A stretch of DNA of 64,000 bases from assembly GCA_025642065.1 (NCBI GenBank), contig JAODUP010000416.1, positions 23,501 to 87,500 on the forward strand, in the 5' to 3' direction. Below, piece by piece: positions 32,690-44,634 of the stretch. Numbering within the stretch: position 1 is the first letter of the stretch; every line of letters starts with the position of its first letter. Made by a program: the position numbers and the translations under genes. The stretch comes from Paralvinella palmiformis (Eukaryota; Annelida; Polychaeta; Terebellida; Alvinellidae). Below the pieces are notes generated by a model that did no database searches, was not told where the DNA came from, and saw nothing but the letters and a program-made list of their open reading frames with translations.

Positions 32690-32835
32690 CTGCTGACCTC
32701 TGGTACTTAGGTTAAAACCTCGGGGGGTTGGGAATCACTCTATCTGAAGGTTGTTTCATCTTTCACTTCGTCTCATTGTCTTAGTATGTCACTAGCCTTC
32801 TATTTGCACGAGAGTAGCCATAAACAGAAAAATTT
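32690..32835 (+). mobile_element. SINE family 1, degraded copy
   Basis: Head unrecognisable, but ATCTGAAGGTTGTTTCATCT and TTCACTTCGTCTCATTGTCT remain in order, ending AGTAGCCATAAACAG. Confidence 0.55.
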
Positions 32836-33084
32836 ACGATGTATATGCTCGTTTCAGGAGCAAAATTAAAATAACCAATCACCGTCAAGGAAGTTACGAG
32901 TGAGTCGATCATATTCTCACTAAGTAACATGTCTTAAACTATGTCACATTATTTGGAAGGGATGATTCTTGGTGATATTTGTGTAAAATTTAATCAAATA
33001 AAACTGCCTAAATCAGATGAATCTAAGTCAGATTTCACCTTAATAGGCGGATAACAAACCAAAAGACAGGAAACATACCATGAA

Positions 33085-34262
33085 TGATACAGGTAACACC
33101 ACATACGACATGTAGCACACCATAAGACATGTAACAAACCATAAGACTTGTAGCACACCATAAGACATGTAACCAACCATAAGACATGTAACAAATCATA
33201 AGACTTGTAGCACACCATAAGACATGTAACCAACCATAAGACATGTAACAAACCATAAGACATATAACACAATATAAGATATATAACACACCATAAGACA
33301 GGTAACACAGCACTAAATAGGTAACACATTATAAAACGGGTATCCCACCATAAGCCAGGTAACACACTACAACATAGGTAACACACCATAAGTCAACAAC
33401 ACATCACAATATAGGTAATACACCATAAGACAACAACACATCACAATATAGGTAATACACCATAAGACAACAACACATCACAATATAGGTAACACACCAT
33501 AAGACAACAACACATCACAATATAGGTAACACACCATAAGACAACAACACATCACAATATAGATAACACACCATAAGACAACAACACATCACAATATAGG
33601 TAACACACCATAAGACAACAACACATCACAATATAGATAACACACCATAAGTCAACAACACATCACAATATAGGTAATACACCATAAGACAACAACACAT
33701 CACAATATAGGTAACACACCATAAGACAACAACACATCACAATATAGGTAACACACCATAAGACAACAACACATCACAATATAGATAACACACCATAAGA
33801 CAACAACACATCACAATATAGGTAACACACCATAAGACAACAACACATCACAATATAGATAACACACCATAAGACAACAACACATCACAATATAGGTAAC
33901 ACACCATAAGACAACAACACATCACAATATAGATAACACACCATAAGACAACAACACATCACAATATAGGTAACACACCATAAGACAACAACACATCACA
34001 ATATAGGTAACACACCATAAGACAACAACACATCACAATATAGGTAACACACCATAAGACAACAACACATCACAATATAGATAACACACAATAAGACAAG
34101 TACCGTACTATAAGACAGGTAACATACTATAAGACAGATAACATACTGTAAGATAGGTAACATACCGTAAGACAGGTAACATACCGTAAGACAGGTAACA
34201 TACTGTAAGATAGGTAACATACCGTAAGACAAGTAACATACTGTAAGATAGGTCACACACCT
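33085..34262. repeat. Nested minisatellite: 19-20-bp flanks around a 37-bp core array
   Basis: The centre, about 33396-34089, is roughly 18 copies of a 37-bp unit. Each unit is made of GGTAACACACCATAAGAC plus AACAACACATCACAATATA. The flanks, 33085-33395 and 34090-34262, hold simpler ~19-20-bp units such as CATAAGACATGTAACACACC and CGTAAGACAGGTAACATAC. Variants GGTAAC and AGATAAC alternate in parts of the core. The minus strand has long ORFs because stops are absent from the units; these are not genes. Confidence 0.95.
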
Positions 34263-34735
34263 TAAAATAGATAACCTTCAAACGAGAAGGTAATTCCTTC
34301 TAAGATCCATGTCAAGGTCAACCGTTTATCTAAACAGATAACCTTGAAGATGTCTCAGCATGCGATTGGAAAAACAAAACTCCCGCCATGGCCGTAGCCA
34401 AGGATCAAGTGATCCTGAAAAGATATCTGGTCAAATGGCTGCCTTGCGGATGAAGTATGTGGATCTAACCCTATGTAATCATTTGTCAAAACAATTTTGT
34501 TCACAATCGATGTGCAAGTAGAAGGATCATGAGAGGAGAATTATATATTTAAGTTATATCTGTGTATATCATAGGATAACATGAGTACTAATTAATGAAA
34601 TTATTGAATATTATTATATCATAATATTAATATCATAATATATCTATCATATATTATAATATCAAAATATCATTTTATATAATTAGTTAGCTAGTTGATT
34701 AGTTAGTTGATTTGCCCATCTATGGAAAATGTTAT
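34263..34735. other. Unique sequence between two tandem arrays
   Basis: Includes an AT-rich ATATCATAATATTA patch near 34610-34680. No gene recognised. Confidence 0.45.
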
Positions 34736-34737
34736 AA

Positions 34738-35003
34738 TATCTGTCTGCATGTCTGTCTAACTGTATATATGTCTGTCTGTCTTTCTATCTGTCTGTCTAT
34801 CTGTTTATCTTTCTTTCTATTTGTCTATCTGTCTATCTGTCTGTCTGGCTGTCAATCTGTCTGTCTATTTGTCTGTCTATCTGTTTCTCTTTCTTTCTAT
34901 TTGTCTCTCGGTGTATCTATCTATCTGTCTACCTATCTATATTTATGTGTCTGTCCGTCTATTTGTCTGTCTGTTTGTTTGTCTTTCTTTCTATTTGTTT
35001 ATA

Positions 35004-35046
<43 letters not shown>

Positions 35047-35054
35047 ATGTCATA

Positions 35055-35118
<64 letters not shown>

Positions 35119-35119
35119 A
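34738..35119. repeat. (TGTC)n long imperfect array
   Basis: About 380 bp of TCTG/TGTC tetranucleotides with TATC, TTTC and TTTG variants in the first half and near-pure units after 35005. All three plus frames stay open; the resulting Ser/Val/Cys/Leu peptides are artefacts. Confidence 0.96.
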
Positions 35120-35624
35120 AATGTTGACGAGTTCCTGGCGTATTTTCTAGTGTAATCAGCTCCAGATATAATCCAGTCTGTGTACAAATCATTATCTATC
35201 AGACAAAGCTAATCTGGATATCGGGGGGCCAGTCATCTCCCAAAGGCTATGACCGCTATTAACAATAACTGTCTATAAAGACATATAGAAGACGACCGAG
35301 GGTTTGAGATTAAAGCTGATGCCTGCCGAAGCATCTCTAGAGGCCAATCCAATACAATTGTCAGACGAACAAAACAGAGGAGCCAAAAAAGGTCAAATCT
35401 GACCGGCGTACGCTGTACTGTATCTGACTTTCTGTTTCGTTTTGCTAACAAACTCGTTATCTGTCGGGATCCACCCTCGTCCGATTTGGGAGATCAGTGG
35501 ATTAACGGCGGCATAACTACGAGTAGGGAGGAGGGTGGCTTGGGCAATGGTGTTGTTGCGTTAAAAACAAACTCATCGTAATCTCTATCGTCTCCACTCA
35601 AACGATGATATAAAATGTTATAAC

Positions 35625-35664
<40 letters not shown>

Positions 35665-36372
35665 TTTTAAAGGTCTTTATCAATTTATTGCTAATATATA
35701 AATTATGTCTTGATTGTGTAAATACATCATCGATAAGGGTTTGTAAGGCTCCCCCCCCAACGAATTAACCCCCCCCCCCACCACCAACTCCGCCCCCATG
35801 TACAACTACCTATCGAGTTTCAAATACAGAACGTCTCCTACTAGACTCACTTCAAGTGTTTGAAATAAATTTCCGTCTGGATACAGTAATTGAGGTAATA
35901 AAAACATACATTTATCATAATTACGATAATTATCAATGATCGTATTTTATCCAGACAATCCATTACGTTTGTCTGTCATTTAGAACATCGCGGTGTATCC
36001 TGATCGTGGCTGACCGTGATCCTAAGAGATATAATCCTGATATCTGGATCATTATTGAATGAAAACAAAATTGACGTATGTTTATAAATTAGTTGTAAGT
36101 GACGTGGGATTTAATGTGGGATATCAATATGGCAACTTGGGATATTAAATAAATTATGCGTAGCCGTCATTAGTAACTAGAAAATATGTGAATACATACC
36201 AGTAACCACATACAAACACATACACACATACACGCACACACACACACACACACACACTAACATACACACTAACACACACACACACTAACACACACACTAA
36301 CATACACATACGCGCGCGTGCGGGAGATATATCTGAATTCACGATTAAAGGGTAAACAAATGAATCGTATAT

Positions 36373-36374
<2 letters not shown>

Positions 36375-36438
<64 letters not shown>

Positions 36439-36467
36439 CCATACATATACGGATTGCAGAAAAGCAG

Positions 36468-36531
<64 letters not shown>

Positions 36532-36540
36532 ATATATATA
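36375..36540. repeat. Paired (TA)n tracts
   Basis: Two TA tracts, each more than 50 bp, separated by about 40 bp of unique sequence. Able to form cruciforms. Confidence 0.95.
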
Positions 36541-37617
36541 CTATATATTGAATTCCTGGTGTTGCGAAGATAATATGAAATAATTGATCTTGGTGTTTGG
36601 AGGATGTTTTACTCTTTAGAGTAGCGCCTCGGCAATAAGACACAGATGAGACCAAGTCCTTAGATAAACAACTCGTTCACTCATTCATTATCTGAGGTTA
36701 TGCACTTGAAAATAATACAACAAGAAATAATGTACACTCCTCAAAGTTGATCCATTTTATTAGTTTTTATGTCACACAAACGTAAACATACAGAGTTGGA
36801 CTACCGGCTGAAAATAAGCTGTCACTCACTGCGACAGCGGCGGTATGACATCACGACAGCAGGATGTCAATCAAAATGTCAGAATATCATCAATCGTAAA
36901 CGTACCCCATTAACAGACACCCATCCCAGAGCTGTGTCATCCACTGAACTGTATCAGATTGTTGGGGGTGTGTGGTACCTGTTAAATTCTTCCGTATCAC
37001 ACTAATCACTTAACTATAAAGTTTCGACGTGGCCTGGACAGTTAAAATGTTCCCAGGTCATCTTATATGACAGTTCTTGGCCAACAAGTCATCTGTCAAC
37101 AAAAGGTCCAGCAGCTTAGAGTTAATCTGGGGAGTGAAGCGGATTTACTGGCGACCAAAAAAATATCCTCCCTGTCCCAATTCCCGTAATTATCCTACAC
37201 CTCGTAACATATTTTCGTTGCTAAAAGGAGCTAAACGTAGATAGGAATGTTAATAAACAAATGTAAATAAATAATCAGACATTAACAACTGTTACGTTTT
37301 ACTTGAGATAAGGTTGTGTTTACATTCTGCTCGATTTCGTCAAGTGCACACGTGCTCGCTTTCTCCTTAAATGCCTGTTCCGTTGTCAGAACGATTTTGA
37401 GGGAGAAGGCTTTTCCCCAGGCGGATTATACTTAAGTATGATAATTTATTAACTCAAACTGAAAGTTAGCTGTTATAATCTCTACGTAGATAAATAGATA
37501 AGTTTCATTTTAGTTATTTATATTAGTTATTGTGCTACATTTAATTCTTTCGGGACATTTCGAAGTGAACATAATGCTGACGTTTCTCACGCGGCAAAGA
37601 CATCTAGTGTTTGTAAA

Positions 37618-37693
37618 TAGACTGACTGACTGACTGACCGACTGACTGACCGATAGACCGACCGACTGATTGACTCACTCACTGACTCACTGA
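37618..37693. repeat. (GACT)n array
   Basis: GACTGACT units with GACC variants, then CTCACTCACT. Confidence 0.93.
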
Positions 37694-37980
37694 CGCTTCT
37701 TAGCAGATGAACTAAACGGCAGCATTACAAAAAATATATTTACGATAAAATATCTTCACGATGTTTTGTTATTTTGCTTTGATTATCCCACTATCACACA
37801 AACCGCAAACAAACAATCAATCAAACAAACAGACAAACGTCAAAATAATACAAGTAAATGGGTCTTAAACAACAAATCAACTGTTTGTCAAAATCAGCTC
37901 CATATGTCGAAAAATTCAGTTATCATCTCTGTATCATCATCATCATCATCATTGTTTGGTTGGGAACAGCTTTTACGATT

Positions 37981-38283
37981 GCACTGTCTGTCTGTCTGTC
38001 TGTCAGTGGAGCACTGTCTGTCTGTCAGTGGAGCACTGCATGTCTGTCAGTGGAGCACTGTCTGTCTGTCAGTGGAGCACTGCATGTCTGTCAGTGGAGC
38101 CCCGTCTGTCTGTCAGTGGAGCCCTGCATGTCTGTCAGTGGAGCAATATGTGTCTGTCAGTGGAGCACTGCATGTCTGTCAGTGGAGCCCCGTCTGTCTG
38201 TCAGTGGAGCCCTGCATGTCTGTCAGTGGAGCAATATGTGTCTGTTAGTGGAGCACTGTTTGTCTGTCAGTGGAACACTGTCT
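37981..38283. repeat. 22-bp minisatellite, about 13 copies
   Basis: Units contain CTGTCTGTCAGTGGAGC followed by ACTGCA, CCCCGT or AATATGTG variants. The 22-bp period is not a multiple of three, so all three plus frames cycle through the same peptides and stay open (153-160 codons). The variant order repeats (CCCCGT, CCTGCA, AATATG, ACTGCA), hinting at a multi-unit block duplication. Confidence 0.95.
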
Positions 38284-39062
38284 CCCATCTTTCCATTGTT
38301 TCATGTTTGTGACGACTAAATTTATTCGAAACACAGACTCTTAATTACAAAGGGAGTAATTTAACAGTTATCTTGTTTGAAGGGAACAGCTATTTGTCTT
38401 CGATATATCCGAAACTTCGAGACATCCGAATTACGGGGAACTTATAATAACACGTAATTTGTACACATTTGAGGTCGGCACATCGAACTTTCATAGACAC
38501 GAGCGAATGTTCGAGTTACCCGGCTACCGGACAGCGTACCTTTACAATATTGTTTTAATGAGTTATCTATAACTTGGAGATAATCTAATTTTTAAAACCC
38601 TTTCTCTTTTCTTCCGATGTACCTAAACACCCAATATCGTATACGAGTTGTTTAGGTACGGATACGTTTTGTACGTCCAATAAGCTAGTTGAGAGTAAAC
38701 TCTTAGCTGTATGAGAAAAAACAGGCGATGTTTATACCAAGTCATTAATTAACTTGAAATAAAAAGGCTAATTAATTGGGCTTATCCTTCAACTGACCAA
38801 CGAATGTCAACACTTGTCATATGGACCGAGACTTTGGCTTTATCAGGAAAAAAAATATGAACTGTTTGATAATTACTGGCGGCTGACCTCTGATAACCTC
38901 TGATAACAATCGTATGTTGACAGTTGACGGGACATTGTATGAACTGAGGATATCATATTGTTGAAAAGTGTTTAGAACACTAATTAGAGACAACTTTGAT
39001 CATAATTAACAACAATAATAAAACGTAATATTGACAGTAGTAGTAAAATAATGATAATGACC

Positions 39063-39101
<39 letters not shown>

Positions 39102-39209
39102 TACCGATATCAATAACAACAATCGATGTCCATCTTTTTTGTCGTGAAATTTATCGTTATGAATTGTTCAGATTACTTGTGTGTGTATGTGTGTGTGTGT
39201 GTGTATCTA

Positions 39210-39248
<39 letters not shown>

Positions 39249-39731
39249 GTAGGAAAAAGGTGTGCAGCTGTTTCGTTTATTGGTCAATCAATTAATCTTA
39301 ATCAGGATCTATTTCTGCGATCATTGTGAGATTAATTCCGGAACAATATATTGCAGTGACATCAGATAGGACAAGATAAAACGTCTGAGTGTTTCGGTGG
39401 GTGGGTGTTTGTGTGGGTGGGTGTTTGTGAGGGTGGTATGGATGGTTTTTGGCGTGTTTTATATCACATTAATAAAGACATATACACATACACTCTTTCT
39501 GGATCATACCGATTGTTAATTGAATGAGGCAACCTGATTCGTACAACCAACAAGCGATTATATCAGCATAAATGTTCTACTTAGACAAAGCGTTGTTGTT
39601 AGACAAAGTATTGTTGTTAGATCAAGTAATTTGACAATATTGCTTTTGGTTAAAAGTTCTGCGAGTGCGAATAATCTTTTGGCGTATGGAGGGGGGGGGA
39701 CATATCGGTATATATTTGTATACATAGATTA

Positions 39732-39800
<69 letters not shown>
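38284..39800. other. Non-coding stretch with microsatellites
   Basis: Contains (ATT)n at 39064-39102, GT-TA at 39179-39244, and a CT-TA tract at 39731-39791. No gene recognised. Confidence 0.5.
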
Positions 39801-39805
<5 letters not shown>

Positions 39806-39806
39806 A

Positions 39807-40004
39807 GATGATGATGATAATGATGATTGATATTTTACGGCCACTTTTGTACACATGGTAGGCTAAATGGGCCGAGCGACCTCCAAAGGTAATGAAACGA
39901 AGTCAAAGATGAAACAACCTTCAGATATGCCCACGCTGAGATTCGAACACGGGTGATAGTGATCTGTGGTCCAACACGCTACCGCTAGACCACAGAGGTG
40001 CCCC
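39807..40004 (-). mobile_element. SINE family 1 copy
   Basis: Full-length minus-strand copy with an intact CCGCTAGACCACAGAGG head and an ATGATGATG (tail) run on the plus strand. Flanked on both sides by GA tracts (39792-39805 and 40011-40038). Confidence 0.92.

Positions 40005-40010
<6 letters not shown>

Positions 40011-40038
<28 letters not shown>
40011..40038. repeat. (GA)n microsatellite
   Basis: GA run directly abutting the head of the SINE at 39807-40004; it mirrors a GA run at its other end. Confidence 0.93.
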
Positions 40039-40042
<4 letters not shown>

Positions 40043-40209
40043 ACAACTGATGACGTTCGTCTTATCTTAATTCTAAACACAAACATAACACGAGGATAAA
40101 CCTTTATCATGATAGCAAAGAACCACATACAGTGAAATATGCGGCTAATTATCTTCAGATTTTATCATCATCATCATTATTATCATTGTCATAAACATGT
40201 GGTCGTCAT

Positions 40210-40300
40210 GAGTCTCACTTAACATAGCCGGGTTGATCGAGTGCTTGTCACTTTAACTGCCCATCACCGATTCGATCCAGGAGATTTGCAATCTATATAT
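40210..40300 (+). mobile_element. Possible SINE family 2-type tRNA-like head
   Basis: CCGGGTTGATCGAGTGCTTG and GATTCGATCCAGGAG are spaced like boxes A and B, but no recognisable body follows. Confidence 0.3.
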
Positions 40301-40833
40301 ATCGTGTCCGTATACGATAACTAGCTATACTTAGCCATAAATAAAGATAGAGGTGAAGGATACGTAATGAAATACGTAAGACCCATTTACGGCATACCAT
40401 TCGAAGGCTCTTTTTCGGTCGAGACTATCGAACGCCTTATTTGTATGTATCCGGTGCTACGCCGATCAGATTTTGTTAGGCAGCTAGCTATCTCTCTACT
40501 CTCGATTACAAACACTCGTCGTGTTAAATATTACCATAAAAATTATTTCCAACGAGGGCATGCTCCGTAGCTACAGCAGCCATCTTTAGCGTGTGATATC
40601 GATGTGACATTTTCGGTATAGGCTCCGGGCACGTTCGGCACTGAAGCCTTTTCGCCACCGGGCCAAGTCGTTAACGTACATCAAATTGCCTGAACCCATT
40701 CGCCACTGATGATTGGACCTGTCCGTTACGTATATTCGATGTATTGTATTTTACAGTTAGATTTATGTTATTGGCGTCTTATTGGGAGTTATCGTTAATA
40801 ACCGATAAACAAAACTCTATCCAAGCAATCACG

Positions 40834-40835
<2 letters not shown>

Positions 40836-40865
<30 letters not shown>

Positions 40866-41034
40866 TTTTACGGCCACCTTTGTGCACGTGCTAGGCTAAA
40901 TGGGCCGAGCGACATCCAAAGGTAATGTAGCGAATTCAAAGATGAAACACTCTTCAGATATGCCCACGCCGAGGTTCGAACTGAGGTGGTAGTGATCAGT
41001 GATCCAACACGCTACCAATTAGACCGCGGAGGCG
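40836..41034 (-). mobile_element. SINE family 1 copy
   Basis: Minus-strand copy with a 25-base ATG-type tail on the plus strand, GTTTTACGGCCACCTTTGTG, and the body to CGCGGAGGCG. Abuts the fold-back element to its right with about 40 bp between. Confidence 0.9.
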
Positions 41035-41078
41035 TATTTATTGACTTTGAAACATCGACTCCACGTGGAAGTCGGAGT

Positions 41079-41440
41079 ACGGACAGTTGCTCACCGGACG
41101 GTTGCTCACCCGGCTAGCTGCTCACCCAGCCAGTTGTTCAACGGACAATTGCTCACGGGACAGTTGCTCACCGGACAGTTGCTCACCGGACACTTGCTCA
41201 CCAGGCTAATGAAAAAGTTGCTAACCAGTGAATTTTTAATGAGAAAAAAAAGTATCATATTACCTGTATAATTATTAAGATGAATATTACCAATTATTAG
41301 GGAATTAAAGTTCAGAGATTATTTTATTTTATTTGATTAATATAATTATGTGCAATTTTCATTTGCTTGGTGAGCAAGTGTCCGGGTGAGCAACAGTCAG
41401 GTGAGCAACTGTCCGGCTGAGTAACTGTCCGGGTGTCCTA
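41079..41440. mobile_element. Fold-back element with arms of iterated 15-16-bp units
   Basis: The left arm, 41079-41205, is about eight units of the form CGGACAGTTGCTCAC. The right arm, 41369-41438, is about four and a half units of the reverse complement, GTGAGCAACTGTCCG. The loop, 41206-41368, is AT-rich with no ORF. The arms would pair as a hairpin in several registers. No transposase inside. Clear target duplications are not visible. Confidence 0.75.
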
Positions 41441-41444
41441 CTGT

Positions 41445-42353
41445 ACACTGGATCACATAAGTATCCAGTTTGGCGTCCCATCGGATCACATCCATACTCG
41501 TCATCAACAATACAATCCTGGCCGGATATAAGAACGGTTTCCAGCTGCTATTTGAGCAGCTGGGCGTACGTTGTCCGTCATTGTCCGTGTTCGACGGCGA
41601 CAGGTCGGCTAGCCGTCGATAAGCGGGTTATTTCAGATCCAGAATTGGACGAAGTAGTCAGTTTAAACAATCCGGAGCAACGCCGAGCTGCCATATCAGT
41701 CGGCTGTCATTACCATGACATCATTATCTCTGTTCAGCAATTCCATAAAACAAGAGTTGTTAGATATAGAAAAACGAACCGTCAATGGAAGCAGATGAGT
41801 ATTGGTGGCATATCATTAATTATCTCGAGCGTGTAAAACGCCAACTAGCGTCGGCCTTTGATACCAAATGATCTTGCAGCTTCCTAAGATCAACCCTTCT
41901 TAAAATTATTTCCAGGTAGTGTTCATCAAAAGGACAGTCTTCGGGTTCTTCATTAAACGGTCACATGTATGGATGGCCTTCATCTTAGGCTTATGACTAT
42001 TATTGATTCTAATGCATATTGTAGGTAGTCGTAGACTGTGTATATTCAAAGGTATATTATTGGGGATGCATCGGTAGAAGACTACAACCAGGAGCGTCTA
42101 AACGTTGAAATACTTAATTCTATCCTAATTATTCTAATACTATTTGGGTAAATATTGATCAAGAATAGCCCAAAATGAGCATATCGCCTTAATGTGTGCA
42201 CATTATTAAGTACACCCACCAACTACGGCCAATGTGAGACTAGCTGATGGTTAACATCAAGAAACCTCTCGTCAGGTGAAACTATTTAATTTGCCTGAGG
42301 CCTGTCTCGCAAGGCCGATATTAAACTGATAGCATATTTCACTAACGTCAGCA

Positions 42354-42405
<52 letters not shown>

Positions 42406-42603
42406 GCTCATCTTTGGTCTGGCGTATTTGTTATCGTCAAATCTAATAGATTTGGTTCTTTTTATTCCAATTTCAACGAGTGAGTGAGAGAGAGAGACCC
42501 AAAATACACAGGATTGACTCGCTCTACTGTAGGCCTACAATGTTTATCTTTGGTAGGCTGATAACACACACACACACACACACACACGCACGCATATATG
42601 TGT

Positions 42604-42634
<31 letters not shown>

Positions 42635-42918
42635 GAAGTCAATATCCGCAGAATGGCGGGAGAGGCCGGAGTGGTATACATTGAAAAATCTAACAATAAA
42701 ATATATTTGTACCCTGTTCCTCTGTAACAATCAACAAGTTCTCATTTTGGCCGAATGCCGTTTAGTGAAAGCGATATTCTGAATGTCGGCTCGTGTTTAT
42801 CAAAGCATAAAGCGATTTATCGCTTCTCAGAGCTACCTACCTACCTGCCTACATACATACATACATACAACGTAGGGCCTACACATGACCACCACTCGGG
42901 CACTAGGTAGGAATTGAA

Positions 42919-42955
<37 letters not shown>

Positions 42956-43488
42956 CGACACACACGCACGCATGCGCATTCGAGTGTAAAAAGTTTCGGG
43001 TAAATATTGACCTAAACTTCTCTGGTAAGATGTGGATTAAATAACCTAATTCTCGCCTCAGTAACAATATTCAGACTATAGACTACCTTAAGCAATGTTG
43101 TCGTATTTAGTGCGCTTTGAGGTCGCCTCATACGTAAACAACACGTCCGAGATATCAGCCACCGACACTCCAAGATCCGTGTTCCGGTCACGTGGCCGTC
43201 ATTGGAGCCGACGACCATAATGGTTTGAACTCGTGATGTTGCCGGGCAGATTCGGCCCGACTACGGATAGTCTGACAAAACGTTCAATTATAGAGTTCGT
43301 TATACGACTGACTGTCTGTCGTGATTTTTGTGCGATTTTTGACCGTTCGCTGAAATTACCAACAAGCTAAATAACGTAGGTACTGACTGTAAATAGAAGC
43401 GAATGATGCTAAACGTTGGCAGGTTAGTGGCTATGGTGGTTGGTGTAAAATTATGGACGATTGTACGGGATATATAACAATACTGGAA

Positions 43489-43490
<2 letters not shown>
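41445..43490. other. Non-coding stretch with microsatellites
   Basis: Contains CT-TA at 42353-42405, AC-GT at 42566-42633, ATAC units at 42850-42870, and AC at 42925-42952. The 94-codon ORF at 41552-41836 shows no domain or splice support. Confidence 0.5.

Positions 43491-43495
<5 letters not shown>

Positions 43496-43551
<56 letters not shown>
43496..43551. repeat. Compound (TA)n-(GA)n microsatellite
   Basis: TA run followed directly by GA run. Confidence 0.95.
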
Positions 43552-43552
<1 letters not shown>

Positions 43553-43557
43553 GACCG

Positions 43558-44255
43558 CTGTGTTAGGGTATTAGCTGTGGAACAGGCTATACCGTATAGT
43601 GGCTGTTGGAAAGGCCGTGTGGATTGGCTGTGGAACGGACGATTCGGCGTAGCTGTGGAATAGGGCTTGTGGATTCACTGCGTGGTGTGCGGAGTAGGCG
43701 TGAGATGGGAGGTGCGGAGAAGTAAGTGATGTGGTATGCATGAGCTAGACGACGTGGGTCGGTTCTGGGATGGAGGATGTGCTGCGGTAGCTGCGAAACA
43801 GACCGTCGGCTGGGGTGGTGCAGGGGGGTGCATCTGGGATAATCGACGTGCGGGGGGTGGCTGTGGGGACAGACCGAGTGGATAGGTTGTGGATTAGTCA
43901 GTGTGACGTAGCTGTGAGGCAAGAGGATAGGGACTGTGCAAGACCACTGTTTATAGGTTTTTTGTTGTAAAACATTTGGACACGTTTTGGGTCGGACGGC
44001 TTGAAGTGGCTGCGCCCTGGGACAGACGATGTGGAAAAGTCGTGAAACAAGTCCGAGGTTAATCCTGGGATCGAATATATGAAGATTAATGCCCAGATAT
44101 TTCGCAAGCAGTAACTTATGCGACTAGATTATCCGCTAACTATCCACAAGAAGAGAGAGAGAGAGAAAGAGATCATATGGTTTGTGGATTAGACCGTATG
44201 ACGTCAGTCTGTAGAACAGACCACGTGGGATAGCGGAGGACACGATGACGTTAAA
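43558..44255. repeat. Eroded tandem repeat (GCTGTGGAACAG motif)
   Basis: Loosely periodic (roughly 30-40 bp) recurrences of GCTGTGGAACAG, GTGTGGATTGG, GTAGCTGTGAGG and GATTAGACCGTATGACGT. Purine-rich on plus, so minus-strand ORFs persist. Copies are too diverged to set a unit length. Confidence 0.5.
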
Positions 44256-44419
44256 ACCAACTTAACTTAACTGTGAGGACATAAAACTGTTTACATAGAA
44301 TAGTTTCGGTAGAGTATGTCCAGGAGTAACTGTGACGCCGACTAGGTAGAGAGTAAACGTTGACCGGAACATTTAGAGTAGATTTGTGAAACTTAACAAG
44401 GTAATATAGTTCTATAATA

Positions 44420-44438
44420 TCTCCCCCCCTCTCTCTCT

Positions 44439-44474
<36 letters not shown>

Positions 44475-44559
44475 CATGTGTGTGTGTGTGTGTGTAGTAG
44501 TAGTAGTAGTAGTAGTAAGTAGTAGCCCTCTCGCTCCACACACACGCGCCCTCACACAC

Positions 44560-44592
<33 letters not shown>

Positions 44593-44632
44593 AGTTACTA
44601 TTTTCTCTCTCTCTCTCTCTCTCTGTCTCTCT
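44420..44632. repeat. Cluster of CT, TA, GT and AGT microsatellites
   Basis: In order: CT, (TA)n, (GT)n, (AGT)n, unique sequence, (TA)n at 44562-44589, (CT)n at 44604-44625. Confidence 0.93.
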
Positions 44633-44634
44633 TA

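Larger units (their letters stand above)
35120..37975. other. Non-coding stretch rich in simple repeats
   Basis: Contains (AAT)n at 35622-35663, poly-C runs near 35751 and 35770, a CA tract at 36207-36300, (TA)n at 36379-36433 and 36475-36540, and (GACT)n at 37618-37693. A 78-codon ORF at 36769-37005 has no features. Confidence 0.5.

Noticed and set aside
32994..34256. Minus-strand ORFs of 86-131 codons rich in Cys, Tyr and Leu
   Set aside because: Produced by the 19/37-bp minisatellite; no domain or splice context.
33085..34262. CRISPR-like array (37-bp repeat)
   Set aside because: There are no unique spacers; the units are directly tandem, and the genome is eukaryotic.
34712..35155. Long Ser/Leu/Val/Cys ORFs in all three plus frames
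   Set aside because: They are translations of a TGTC tetranucleotide array; every frame is open because the units contain no stop.
43587..44107. Minus-strand ORFs rich in His, Pro and Ser
   Set aside because: They arise from the purine-rich eroded repeat; composition explains the open frame.
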